From contig NJFT01000341.1 in assembly GCA_002221725.1 (NCBI GenBank), forward strand, positions 1 through 30,692: a DNA stretch of 30,692 bases, written 5' to 3'. This document shows positions 1 through 11,074 of the stretch, piece after piece (position 1 is the stretch's first letter; every line of letters starts with the position of its first letter). Under the pieces are notes generated by a model. The model was given only the letters and a program-made list of their open reading frames with translations. It was not told the DNA's origin and made no database searches. Position numbers and translations under genes: made by a program. This DNA comes from Scedosporium boydii. Its lineage: Eukaryota; Ascomycota; Sordariomycetes; Microascales; Microascaceae.

Positions 1-1990
1 GGCGGAGAGGAGAGGAGGGAGAGATGTGAACTGTCGGTTGATGTGTTTGTGCGAGTTTGGCATGACGGGAGAAGGATAGCATTAGTTTGTCTGCTTTGGG
101 ACAGGAAGAGGGTGTGGGGAGATGACCAAATGAGATGTAACTACGAAAGTATGTGGCGGGTTGGAAAGATGGATGTTGGGAATAAGAAACGAGACATAGA
201 TGGTAATGAAAATGAAATATTATTAGACACCCGTTGGAAACGAGAGCATGACAAGAAACGATAGTCGATAAGTCGGGTTATAGTTTGGCGGTGTCGAGAA
301 GGGAACTCCGTGGGGAAGAGGAAGGGGACCGAAAGAGTATGGATACACAGAGCTTGCCGATCCTTGAGCCTCACAACTTTGGACGAATCGTCGCAAGAAG
401 CTTCACCGGGAAAAGGAGACCCATCCCAGCCCCAACGACCTAACGGGAAGGAGAAGAAAAGAGAGAGAGGAAGAGAATGCGTGAAGCATGAAACAAAGCC
501 ATTGTGCAAGCTGGGCTAAAAACCTACCTGCCGTGCCGTCCTTCCGTAGAGAGAAAGTAGCAAGCTTACATCGAGGTTATCCTATAGGTAGAGAGCAGCG
601 CCGAATTCCAAATCAAGGGCAGGATGCGGGCATCTCGCTACCTAAAAAAAGAAGAAACAGAGACGTGGACGAACACAAATCACAGAAGAAAAGGGAGGCA
701 ATCAAGAAGCACTGCTTCCCCAGAATGCAACCCAGCAGGCGAACGAAAGCTGCAACTCGATCCGAACTCATCAAACACAAATCTTTCTGCTGGACATTAG
801 AAAAAGCTTAAGTAGAGGGGGGGAACCAGGAGCAGGCTGGATCATCTTGACCGGTTGAAATTCAAAAATAAAACATAGCCATGGTTTGTCCACGTCATTC
901 CACGCTGTTGGTTGCACCACCGTAGTTCGTACATTTGAGCTGCGGACAGATGTTTCCTCCTCTTCGGGCTCGGTCAAGTACCCTATACCAAGCTCGTGCT
1001 CATGGTCGCCGGCTTCCTGCAGGGTCAACAGCGTCTTGACAAGGGAATAGGGAAATGTGTTGTTAGCTGCGTAGGTGTCAAGGTGTGAAGGTGTGCTATG
1101 GGTGCAGGGTGTTGCATCTCAACCAAACAGCGCAGCATTTTCACCCGGAAAACACAACGGTCACGTTTGTAAAAGACTACAACCCGAAAAGTCCATTTTA
1201 GGAAAGATTTCCGATAGCGAAAAAAAGAGATAGAGTGTGGAAGTGATGGTGATACTGAAGCCAGGGAGTGTGAGAGATGTGGAAGAAAGCGTCTAATTTT
1301 GAGGCGGTATTATTCGTGCAAGGTTCCAGCTCACGCTGATCCCCCCCGGTCTGGGCTCGAGAGCTGATGGCGCTTGATATGTGGGTTCACAGCAGTTGGG
1401 ACGAGAGCTGATATGACGGCGGAGGCACATCTTGTGTATCCCGGATGAGATCCCCGGTGCGTCTGTATGTGAGCCGTATGTGAGTAGGGCGGACATGTTG
1501 GTGTGGGTGTGCTGTCAGTTTCTCTCCTGGACAAGATCTAGCCCAAACCGTCAGCAGCAACTTGGTGCTGCGAAGTCTTATTCGACGTTTGGCCTGTCGC
1601 AATTCCACAAGCTTCTCGAGTCCCAGATGGTGGGGAGAACGACCTGCAGCCAGACTAGGGCTGTTGAAAGCCACCCATGCCGATGATGAAGCTGTGATTT
1701 GACAGTCACCTCTGTCACCTCATGCAAAGCACCAGCGCGTGAGACGTCCAGGTGTGTTGGAGCGACGTCAAACACCAAGCACGTTGCGGAGGCATGAATA
1801 AACGAGACTGGAGAGCGGGGAAATTTCAAATTAAAGAAGGAGAAAAAATGGAAAGGAAAAATGGTTTAATCCAACCCGGAGGAGCCTCGATAGCAATTCC
1901 CGCCTTGCGCCTCCACCACCAACTACCCAACAAACTTGCTGCTTCGAGGGTCTAGGATCAGAGACCAGATCTCGATAACATGGACACCCA
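1..1990. other. Intergenic stretch, no gene recognised
   Basis: No open frame here has an ATG start, family likeness and fungal codon character together. The minus strand between about 200 and 500 is pyrimidine-rich, like a fungal promoter or leader, so it may serve a minus-strand gene lying to the left of the window; that is inference. The right end is the 3' flank of the RRM gene. Confidence 0.5.
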
Positions 1991-3555
1991 CTACTTCGTT
2001 TTCTTCCTCTCTTCCTTTTTCTTACTCTCCTTATCGTCTGCAGTCCTCTTGCTCGAGCCGTTCACAACGACCGGGACACGGGCCAGCAGTGATTTCGGTG
2101 AAGTGGCGGCCATTTTGTCCTTGGCCTTCTTGCTTGACCCATGCTCTTTAGAGTCCCGACTATTCTCAGCCTTGGCCTTGCCCTTGTCCTTGTCCTTGCT
2201 CTTTGGTTTTGCCTTTGAGCTGCCGCCGCCCGCGCCACTGCTTCCCTGTCCTTAAGTGGAGCTGTTAGATGGGCCTCCTCGTACAGAGGCGTAAGAAGAT
2301 GAACGCGCGCTGGTGGATGTAATAGCTTGGATAGACTCACCTTTGACCTTTTTGTTGCTGTGCGACTTTGAAGGCTTCGGACTCGCGGCTTCGGGGTAAC
2401 CGTAACCCGAACTCTGATAATCCCATGCATAACCTTCCGGCCCTGATCGGTACTCGGCATCGGAAAAGTAGTGACTGCTCACAAAGCCACGACCATACAT
2501 GTCAGATTGGGTGCCCTGGTTATAACCCCCACTTTCAACAGAGTTCGGGTACCCAGCCATGCTGTAGGCGCCGGTTCCGTACCCGTCGGTTCCGTAATAC
2601 GAATCGGCGCCAGCCATGCCAAGCCTTTCCATGCCCTCGTCAAGCGGTGTGCTCCCGTTGGCCGTGAAATAGTCCAGCCTTACCCCTCCGTCCACCGACA
2701 TCGTACTCGGTGATCCCAGACTCCACTGAAACGATGATAGTTAGATGAGAGCTCTCAGTCGGGAAGATTTAAGCAAGATAATGGGGGGCGGAAGAGAGAG
2801 AGTGAGAAAGAAGAGGAAAAGGAGAAAAAAAGAGAAAGGCAGTAATTACTTACGTTATGAATCGAGGCATCAGATCTAAAATCCACTGGCGATGGAAACG
2901 ACGAAGACACCGGTGATGGAAACGACCCAAGGGACTGACCGCTTTGCGTTGCCTCATGCGTCGCCGTGGGCCCCTTAGGCCTACTACCTACGTTGATCAA
3001 GGTTCGAATCGAAATTTTCTCCTTCTCGTTCCTACCATCGGCAACGAGGTATCTGCCCTTGAAAAGGCCACCATTGAGAAGCGCTGTCACCGTTAGTACG
3101 TGTGCCGTTGAACGATGCTATCGTCAGCATATCGAGGAGAGTACAAGATTGTACGATGACTTACCGAAGGCCTTGCGGAATTCATCGTGTCCGATGATCC
3201 TCACCCACGCATGAGTGCTGGCATTGAAGACCTCTGCATAATCAACGTCGCACACCGTCCTCACGTAGTCCTTGAGGTCTTTCCATTGTGTATTGAACGG
3301 CAGCTATTCATTTACACAGTCAGAGACTGACGGTATATCATGATGTGTTATGGATAAACAAATCAGAGTGTTTGAAGGGAAGGGACGGTTTTCCATTGTC
3401 CTGTTCCTGCGAGAAGGGAAACAGCTGCAGCACTCGTAGGCAGTGCGAATGTAACCTCTCTCAAGGAATATACTCACGTTGGAAATCGTGATGTAATAAA
3501 CTCCCGTCTTATTACCCGGCTCGACCTCACGCATCGTAGTAGCATCAGATCCCAT
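1991..3555 (-). CDS. RRM-domain RNA-binding protein, five exons, 363 aa
   Basis: Exons (minus strand): 3478-3555, 3165-3303, 2854-3083, 2341-2725, 1991-2250, which sum to 364 codons. The product probably binds RNA through one RNA recognition motif at residues about 18-100. The RNP2-like strand YYITISNLPF is at 20-29 and the weaker RNP1-like strand HAWVRIIGH at 57-65, followed by a helix and FKGRYLVAD. Residues 101-150 are Ser/Pro-rich, 192-259 Tyr/Gly-rich (low complexity, condensate-like), and 290-363 Lys-rich. The start is the first true ATG in frame. Introns 1 to 3 have GTGAGT or GTAAGT donors; intron 2 has an ACTAAC branch site. The last exon rests on a GTGAGT donor at 2340, a CTAAC branch site and an AAG acceptor at 2251; without that splice the frame meets TAA at 2252-2254. 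RNA targets and orthologue name are not recognised. Confidence 0.78.
2251..2340 (-). other. Inferred 90-nt intron with in-frame stop (RRM gene intron 4)
   Basis: The donor is GTGAGT at 2340-2335, followed by TCTAAC and a TTAAG acceptor ending at 2251. The intron is 90 nt, a multiple of three, and ends with an in-frame TAA. Retention gives a 306-aa protein without the Lys-rich tail; removal restores a frame that runs to TAG at 1991-1993. The AAG acceptor is less common than CAG or TAG, so the exact acceptor is inferred. Confidence 0.6.
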
Positions 3556-5446
3556 GTTGGAAACGAGAAGCAATAGGCTTGGCAATATCAACGACAGCCT
3601 TCTATTGCAGATACCCTGCGTATGGGGGAGCCGAGATATGCACGACGGATCTCTGGATCGTCCCGAGGCAATGGTTCGAGGGAGGCCCGGTAAACCTTCA
3701 GTCTAAGGTAGGGCTGCGCGATAATAGCACACAACCTATAATGCTCATATGCCGGGTAATAACAAGATGGAACTGCACGAGAAGATTAAGAAAGGGAAAA
3801 AAAAACTTGGGAGATACAGCAGACTGGTTAAGCAAGGGCTTGTCAGTCGAAATGAAGGTCAAAGCCAAGAAACGAAGGAGTCAACCGGAAATATATATAC
3901 GCCATCCTAGAGTTCCTTGAACCCTCACCACCCTTAACAATCTTCTATCCCGCTCTTTCTCAAATGCAGGCTCGATCATTCGGGATTATCACCCTGTTAA
4001 ATTCAACCTAAAATCCGGCCCCAAGTGCCCGCGCACCCTTCCAAGGGAGGAAGTACGACATCTTGTCAGGAGAAAAAAAGCTTCAGTGCCTCCCTTGGGC
4101 GTGATTTGGGGGCAGTAGATATCACGAATGGATAGGATCAACGAGCATGTGAGGGTGCTGCCGGCTAAGACTTCCGCGGGGCCAGTCGGCCATGGCAAAT
4201 GTGAGCAGGGGTAAACCAGCCGAAACAGCGTTCGCGGACCGATCCTATTTCCCGTAGTTACGGGCTGTTCCCGGTCCCTTCAACTCTCCCAAATGACTGC
4301 TAATGGTATGGATGGATGACAGGTCGGAGTGACGTTCGAAGCGATTGGAGATGGCTTTAGCTGAAAAGGGAATGTGTGAGGGCCCGGATTGCATGCATTA
4401 TTGGCTTGACGTCGTTCTGAGGATGTGTGTGGCGTCTGTCTGGGCGAGGGGGTCTTTGACAGGTTGGGGTAGCAGGTACAACTTGGATGGTGCAAACCGG
4501 ACAGGAATAGGCAGCAAATGTGTACACGAGAGACAGACCCCCCACCCATGTCTATGTGCTTTGGGGTATTTTAGCGAATGCACTGTTCGGTACCAATATT
4601 TGATTCTGTCTAGGCGTTCGTTCATCTGTGACAGAATCGGTCGCTTCCTATGACCAAAGGGAAGAAGAAAAAAATGCGAAAAGTGTGCAAGGCCCTTCAG
4701 TCGCATAAGACAAGATTAGCATGCAAACAGCCGCAGATCTTATGATCGACGCGGTTTCTTATGGGAGAGGAGCTTCATCATCAAATTGACTTGAGGCTCC
4801 CCCAAACACCCTGCCTGGAGAGTCTCTGCATGGCATGCCATGTCTGACTGGAAAATTACACAATCTTGACCTGAGAGGCGGAGTGTTGCCATCAACATAA
4901 CCCAACGAGCATTAAAATAATACGGCGATGCGTTTTCTCGGTAGCATCAGACATCCTAACTGCATCAACAACAAAGATGGTGGAAGTTGACGAGCGCAAT
5001 GGCGTATCGATGGTGGGTTCCAAACTGCGAAAGCAGTTCCGGTTACCCAATAACTTGGGTCTGCCAAATTCGGAACACCGACCTCAAATGCATTCGTCTG
5101 CAGGCAGCTTGAAGTCGAAATGGAGTGCGAAAATGAAGGCCATTTTGGGATGGTTGCTGTAGGAGACAAGACGGCAGTCGCTGGACTTGCTAGCCAAAAT
5201 GATCCGTCTGTAGGTAGGGGGCGGGCTGAGTAAATGTGCCTCTAGAAGTTTCCATGATAAGAGGAGGAGATTGTGGACCCTAACTCCATGGATTAGGGTG
5301 CTTAGCGGTTGGTCCCGTCTTGCGGCGGACTGACAGACTATATCAGATCGGCATATGCGAGCTACAAATTAGTGTCGTCCGGCAGAACACGACTTGTGAA
5401 GGGAAGAGAAGCGAAGCAATGATTCTCGGTGATGATTACCGTGTCT
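3556..5446. other. Intergenic: RRM gene promoter and WD40 gene 3' flank
   Basis: This 1.9-kb space lies between two minus-strand genes, so it holds the promoter of the RRM gene and the 3' flank of the WD40 gene. Open frames of up to about 110 codons are present but none shows a family likeness. No repeat or RNA gene was recognised. Confidence 0.5.
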
Positions 5447-7277
5447 CTAGATTTTCTTGAAACTGAACGTATCATCGGGGCCAGATTGAGTGTCATCCTC
5501 CATGTCAGCCAAAGAGCCATTCCAATCCTCATGGGACTGAAGGACATTATCAATTGATAATGTATTCCCATCCGAGGGGCTGAGCTGGACATCCTTCCAA
5601 TGAGGATGGGGATCTCCAGATTCCGCGAGAGAGGCAAGCAGGTACCGGTTGCTGTCACCCACATAGACCGTGGCGGGAGGGGTGTCTGAATTTACCCATG
5701 CGGTCTGCCATTTCGGCGCGACTTTCTCGTCCGGAAAGAATGAAGCACAATCCATCGGGCGTGGTCCGTTGGAGAGCGGATCCCAAACAAATACTACGCC
5801 GTCATAGTCTCGACCTTGGCAGGTAATGGAGAGAAGTTCGGGGATTGACGGATGCCATCGAAATAAGGCAATGTCTGACGAGAAGATGAGTACCGCGCGA
5901 AGCTCCATGGCTGAGAGGTCCCATATCCAGAGGGCCGTCGGTGAGTCTTCGATCCGAGAAGCTAAGAGGGAGGAGGAGGCATCGAAAGTACAGGAAGAAC
6001 CGCCGAGACTGGGCTCGGTTATGGCAATACTATTCGACGACGGGCCTGGTGGGGAGATGGGTTGAGTAACCCTCCCAAAAGCATGAACAACGCGCGCTGG
6101 TGGGCTTTGAGGCATGTTTAGTTGTTCTTGCCAAATCTAACATCATTTGAAATGCCGTTAGCATACAGGGTTCAATGACATGTTGGCAGGGCCCAAATCG
6201 AGCAATGGGGGTTGCTGTGTAACAGGAGGAGTGATGACGCGGACGCAAGTATGTCTTAAAAGGGAAGCAAACATCATTTGAACGTGGGGCAGAGCTACAT
6301 ATGCGAGGGATCGGCACACATACCTGGAGGGTATCTTTGGGGATGATGGCGCTCGCTGGATGGTGAAACCTCATAGTCTCCAATGCCGCTGGTACCTCTA
6401 GAATGTAGATAAACCGAGTGTGGTCACACACGGCCACCCTCCTCGCATCTGGGCTGAGTTGGCAGCGCTTGACACCTGCACCTAATTCGGCATGCTTCAA
6501 GTCTAATTCGGGAAGCGTGGCATTGGCCCCAGCCCAAGTCCGGAAGAGATGACCATCGGGGGTGTAGAACAGGAGCTTGTGGCCCTGCGAAGCCGACTCC
6601 CAAACGATAAGCCACCTGCCGTCCGAAGACCACACTAGGCCCTGACAGTCAACGGTGTCAGGGTACCAGGATCTTTGGGCGTCCCACGCTGGCGGTGCAT
6701 GCAGGCTAATAACATCCCTGCCAGCAGTGCGGGTAAGAACCGCAAGATGAGACGAGCCAGGGCGGAATGAAAGACACCTCGACGCAGACACCGGGTGGTA
6801 GAACTTGGGATTGTTTATCTCAACTACCTTGGTGGTGGCCAAGTTAAAAATTGAGAGTTTGATGCCAAGTGAGGAGAAGGCGTATATCGTCCCATCATCG
6901 GGACCGAATCGGACGAAGCTTGGCCGAGCAGCACTTGGGCCCGGAACGCGTATAACGGCGCGGAACCGGGGATCGACAACCCCAAGAACATGGATGTAGC
7001 TTGCTGTAGCGATGAGGATTTTTGAGGATGACGGGGACCAAGTGAAAGCCAGTATCGGCCCAGCAAGCTCCGAGGCTGTCGGTGGTGTTACCTCATGGAC
7101 TGTCCGAAGGCTCTGTACAGAGCGAATGATGATCTTGGACAACAGCAGGGTCGCCACAAGCTGTCCGTCCGGGCTAGGGACGGAATGAGTGGATGCTAAG
7201 TGGGAGGTTCGTTTCAGCTTGAGAGCAGCATCTTGAAGGAGGGAGAACTTACACTTGAACAGCGGGGAGAAAATCAT
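5447..7277 (-). CDS. WD40-repeat protein of the WRAP73/WDR8 family, three exons, 528 aa
   Basis: Exons (minus strand): 7253-7277, 6324-7195, 5447-6136, which sum to 529 codons. The start MIFSPLFKSS followed by PSPDGQLVAT matches the WDR8 pattern of an xFSxxFKxSS opening and an SPDG first WD repeat. Later WD-type strands include FTWSPSSSKILIA, LVWSSDGRWLIVWES, KLLFYTPDGHLFRTW, ALWIWDL and FRWHPSIPELLSI. The first intron (57 nt, GTAAGT...CTTAG) is inferred because reading through it inserts a segment that breaks the family pattern. The second (187 nt, GTATGT to TTAG, CTAAC branch) joins DTLQ to IWQEQ. In fission yeast Wdr8 acts with Msd1 and the kinesin-14 Pkl1 to anchor microtubule minus ends at spindle poles, and human WRAP73 is centrosomal. 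A spindle-pole role here is inferred from the family. Confidence 0.88.
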
Positions 7278-8121
7278 CTCTGATGGTGCTTCGAGGGACC
7301 AGTATGGGATCCTAATGAGCTAAGAGAATTGCACAACAATGAGCTCTCGGGTGCTCCAAAAGTAATTGTATTATCAAATGAAGATCTTTGGAGACCAAAT
7401 GTGCATTGCATTGTCTGGCTGTTCTATGGCTGGAATGCCTTGAAGCTCAAACAAACCTCAATGTAAATAAAGTGCAGCGGGGTAGACAAATTTTCACAAT
7501 AGAGTCAGGGAAGGAGCAGTCATCGTCTTTATATCACAGGCCAATTCCAGATATCGTAGAGAAGGCACAAATTGTGAAATTATTCTGGCGGAAAGACCCT
7601 CGTGATGTTGAAACTCGACGATTCAATGATTCAATCCGAGTAAGCAGGAGCTTTCCGACGTGTCGCGTCGCAACTTCCCCCGCGGATATCCTTCTCGTTG
7701 CTCAGGGTCAACTGTTTTACACTGTACTTCGTAGTGGGGCTCCAGCCAATGACGCCGGGGCTTACTAACTGAATGACATCGCCTCCAAGGGCTTGAGATA
7801 TCTTGATTGTTCGAAGGGCGTGGCCAATGCGGTATCCTCACCCTCAAATTCTGACTTCCAGTGGTTGCTTGTTCCTTAACACAATCGCCAGGCGACCCGT
7901 TTTGGTGTCGGGTGTTGGGTGTCGAGCGGTATCCAACACTTCAGTTTGCGACAACTGATCCAATCGTCAGCCTACACCGGTTCCTGGCTTGGATCATCCT
8001 TGTGACTTGAGAACCGATATTCATTCTATTCCTGCTCCCATACTATGTATGTGTAGCGGATCGTTCATCTTTTAATCGTGCCTCTCCCCTTCCAAGGGTG
8101 CTTTAGCGCCCACCGGCAGCG
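7278..8121. promoter_or_regulatory. Divergent promoter between the WD40 gene and cnxABC
   Basis: The 844 bp between the two start codons must hold both promoters. An open frame at 7388-7768 (126 codons) has no family likeness and is taken as chance. Three CCAAT boxes in plus orientation lie in the cnxABC half, and one TACTTCGTA motif lies at 7725-7733. Confidence 0.6.
7746..7964 (+). promoter_or_regulatory. Three CCAAT boxes upstream of cnxABC
   Basis: CCAAT occurs at 7746-7750, 7824-7828 and 7960-7964, about 372, 294 and 158 bp before the ATG, all on the coding strand. CCAAT is the recognition sequence of the fungal HAP/CCAAT-binding complex. Binding here is inference, since the pentamer is common by chance. 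Confidence 0.35.
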
Positions 8122-10295
8122 ATGCTTCGTGGTACCCTTTACCGTTCACGGGCGAGGGTTCGCGACCAGCTCAAACCTTCCTCCAACGCCTCTGGGCCCT
8201 TCCTGCCGTGGACGTTAAATAGGAGTCTACACCAGACCCGGGCCTTTGAAAAACCTGAGCCGGCAACAGCCCCTCAGTCGAGCCAAAGTCTCCGCCGAGA
8301 AAATCTCAAATCCGCAAGACCCTTCTCTGACTTCTTGACTGATTCCTTTAATCGCCAACATGACTATCTTCGCATCTCGGTTACAGAAAGGTGTAACCTC
8401 CGCTGTGTTTACTGCATGCCCGAGGAAGGCGTCCCATTATCGCCCTCTCGAGAGCTTCTCACCACGCCCGAGATCGTGCTTCTGTCTTCCGTCTTCGTTT
8501 CTCAGGGCGTAACTAAGATCCGCTTAACTGGGGGTGAACCGACCGTTCGTAGAGATATTGTCCCTCTCATGCATCAAATAGGCGCTCTTAGACGCCACGG
8601 GCTTCGCGAGCTCTGCATTACCACGAACGGTCTCTCCCTTCACCGAAAGCTCGACAGCATGGTTGAGGCTGGTCTTACTGGGATCAATCTGAGCCTGGAC
8701 ACTCTAGATCCCTGGCAGTTCCAAATCATGACACGGCGCAAAGGCTTCGACGCCGTGAAGAGGAGCATGGACAAGATCTTTGAGCTAAATCGGCACGGCG
8801 CCGGCATCAAGTTCAAGATTAACTGTGTCGTGATGCGCGGCATCAATGACCGTGAAATCATGTCATTTGTGGACATGACGCGTGAAAAGAATGTCGAGGT
8901 TCGATTCATCGAATACATGCCCTTTGATGGAAATAAATGGAACAAGACGAAGATGTTGGGCTACTCGGAGATGCTGGACGTGATCAAGGAGAAATATCCC
9001 ACCCTGGAAAAGGTTCGCGATCATCGAAATGATACGAGCAAGACGTGGCATATCCCCGGTTTCGCTGGCAGACTTGGCTTCATCACGAGCATGACGCACA
9101 ACTTTTGCGGCACTTGCAACCGGTTGCGTATTACCAGTGACGGGAACCTCAAAGTCTGTCTTTTCGGAAACGCTGAAGTGTCGTTGCGTGATATCCTGCG
9201 GAAAATCAACAACCGCGAGCCCATCGATGAGGAGGTCTTCGATACGATAAAGCAGGTTGTTATGGGTCAAGGCCAGAGTCTCTCCCCATCTGACCATGCT
9301 CCAGGCGTGCTTGTCAACCAAGAAGAGCTACTCAACGTCATCGGCATGGCTGTCAAGCGCAAGAAAGCAAAGCACGCCGGTATTGGCGAACTGGAACATA
9401 TGAAGAACCGGCCTATGATCCTTATAGGTGGGTAACTCTGGTCTATCCCGTTTGAAAATACCCGAGACATGTATATATACGCCTTGCCTCCTAGCCGCTC
9501 TAGTTGGAAGGTAATCGTTGGATTACATTGTACAGCCTTTGGCACCTCGCATCTCCGGAAGAGGAGGGAACGCTACGTTCTAGGAGGTTCTGGGACTAAG
9601 TACGCCGTGTAGATCCTACTCTTTCCCCTAGATACCCACAACAATCGCGTAGCTTTTTGGCGTCTCCTGTGCCACGATCGCTCCGGGCGATCAATACTAT
9701 TGGGAGCTCCTTGTTCGCAGGAGATCGGACGCAGAGTAGTTCGCGGCTCTTCTCGACTACACGCCGTCTACGCCAAGAGGAGAACAAAGAGGCGAAGATG
9801 GTAAAACCGGCCGCTCTCAAGAAGCTGACTCACGTTTCCGATTCGGGCTCTGCCCACATGGTATCCATCTCCGAGAAAGCAGTAACGTCGCGCATCGCCA
9901 CGGCAGCCTGCAAGGTCAGGTTTTCGACAGAGGTGGCCCTCAAGCTCATTGAAGAAAACGGCATGAAGAAGGGCGACGTCCTAGGCGTTGCCAGAGTGGC
10001 CGGTATCATGGCCTCCAAAAGGACTCCCGATCTCATACCGCTCTGCCACCCAATTCCGATATCGCATGTCGGCGTAGATCTGTCGCTGGACAAGAGCGGC
10101 AATGCGATCGACGTCAAGGCAACGGTGTCGTGCGACGGGAAAACGGGTGTTGAGATGGAGGCGTTGACGGCGGCGTCTACGGCGGCTCTTACAATCTACG
10201 ACATGTGCAAGGCGGTTGACAAGGGAATGGTCATTGATGGTTTACGGGTCACTCTCAAGGATGGCGGAAAGAGCGGCAGATGGGAGATGCCTTGA
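8122..10295 (+). CDS. cnxABC: cnxABC/MOCS1-type fusion of MoaA and MoaC domains, 662 aa
   Basis: Exons: 8122-9427 and 9613-10295, which sum to 663 codons. The protein would convert GTP to cyclic pyranopterin monophosphate: the radical-SAM MoaA half makes the cyclopropanated intermediate and the MoaC half closes the pterin. Residues 1-45 are Arg/Ser-rich with few acidic residues, like a mitochondrial presequence. MoaA shows the SAM cluster C91-x3-C95-x2-C98, TGGEP at 136-140, and the second cluster C329-x2-C332-x13-C346. MoaC starts at about 507 (LTHV) and shows LCHP at 579-582, GVEMEAL at 614-620 and [10 protein letters not shown] at 631-640, the usual active-site motifs. The join is a 185-nt intron with a GTGGGT donor at 9428 and a TGTAG acceptor ending at 9612, 13 nt after a CTAAG branch site. 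A CAG ending at 9720 is also in frame. The same fused layout is known from Aspergillus nidulans cnxABC and human MOCS1. Confidence 0.93.
9428..9612 (+). other. Intron joining MoaA and MoaC, with in-frame stop after Gly-Gly
   Basis: The donor GTGGGT overlaps the codons GGT GGG TAA at 9427-9435. If the intron stays, translation ends at TAA (9433-9435) with the C terminus LIGG, giving a 437-aa MoaA-only protein. If it is spliced, the two glycines are lost and Asp436 leads into the MoaC exon. The Gly-Gly tail is a known functional feature of MoaA and MOCS1A. Confidence 0.75.
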
Positions 10296-11074
10296 TCATT
10301 ACCAGGCCTTTTTTTTTCGCCAGGCAGTTTTAGACACCCACGTCATCAGCCTCCCGCCCCCAATCTTGGGCTCTGGCTTGGACAACAGAAGGGGAGTTAG
10401 ACGTTTCATTTGCGGCTCCGCTGAGAGGGGTCTTGCATTGCCCGACCTGCCTCGCTCTTCGTTTCGAGACAAGGACTGGATCTCCGGGGTTTGCTCCTAC
10501 CATTCTCATTTCCACCCCGCAGGGACTCCGGTCACAAACCCAAGACTTGGTCGTCTTTCTGGCCGGGTAACGTGAGGTGGGGGGTTTAGCATGTTTGGTT
10601 GGCTAGAAGATGTCATAAGTAAACTAGGCGCTGTAGGTCATCGTTAGGTGCATAACGAGATGGGGGAGGGGCAAAAGCGGTCTAATTGAACGGTTTAGAC
10701 CGGGTTGTGAATGTCACGATGCGAGCGGTTTCGGGATCAATCTAAGACGAAGGAGAGGGGAGCGGACTCTTAGGGCAACGTTGTGTGGCGATCATTGTGT
10801 ATGACTATTGCATTGGGGGGTAACGAGACTTGGACACGATAGAAATGGTATGATAATATCATTCAAGGTCGAATATAGCGGCCAAGTCCTCAGTGAAGCT
10901 ATTGTAATCATCGTGAATACTCAAGACATAACCTAATTTTGAGACTTACACGTCGTTCCTTTCTTCTCTCGTGACCATGCACGGCTTCCAGTCGCTCGCT
11001 TATTAAGAAGATGAAGAGTGTGAGGGATGCAACTTAAACGCACTTCATGCGACACACCCTCTCCATCCCAAATT

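Noticed and set aside
2062..2460. Arg-rich alternative frame for the RRM gene tail (using the CAG right after the branch site as acceptor)
   Set aside because: The acceptor would abut the CTAAC branch site and gives an Arg/Pro-rich frame, while the Lys/Ser-rich frame is more protein-like and has a better-spaced acceptor.
3000..3012. GGTTCGAATC, resembling a tRNA T-loop
   Set aside because: It lies inside the third exon of the RRM gene and no acceptor, D or anticodon stem can be built around it.
7388..7768. 126-codon plus-strand open frame between the WD40 gene and cnxABC
   Set aside because: It has a true-looking length but no family likeness or splice structure, and it sits in the only space available for two promoters.
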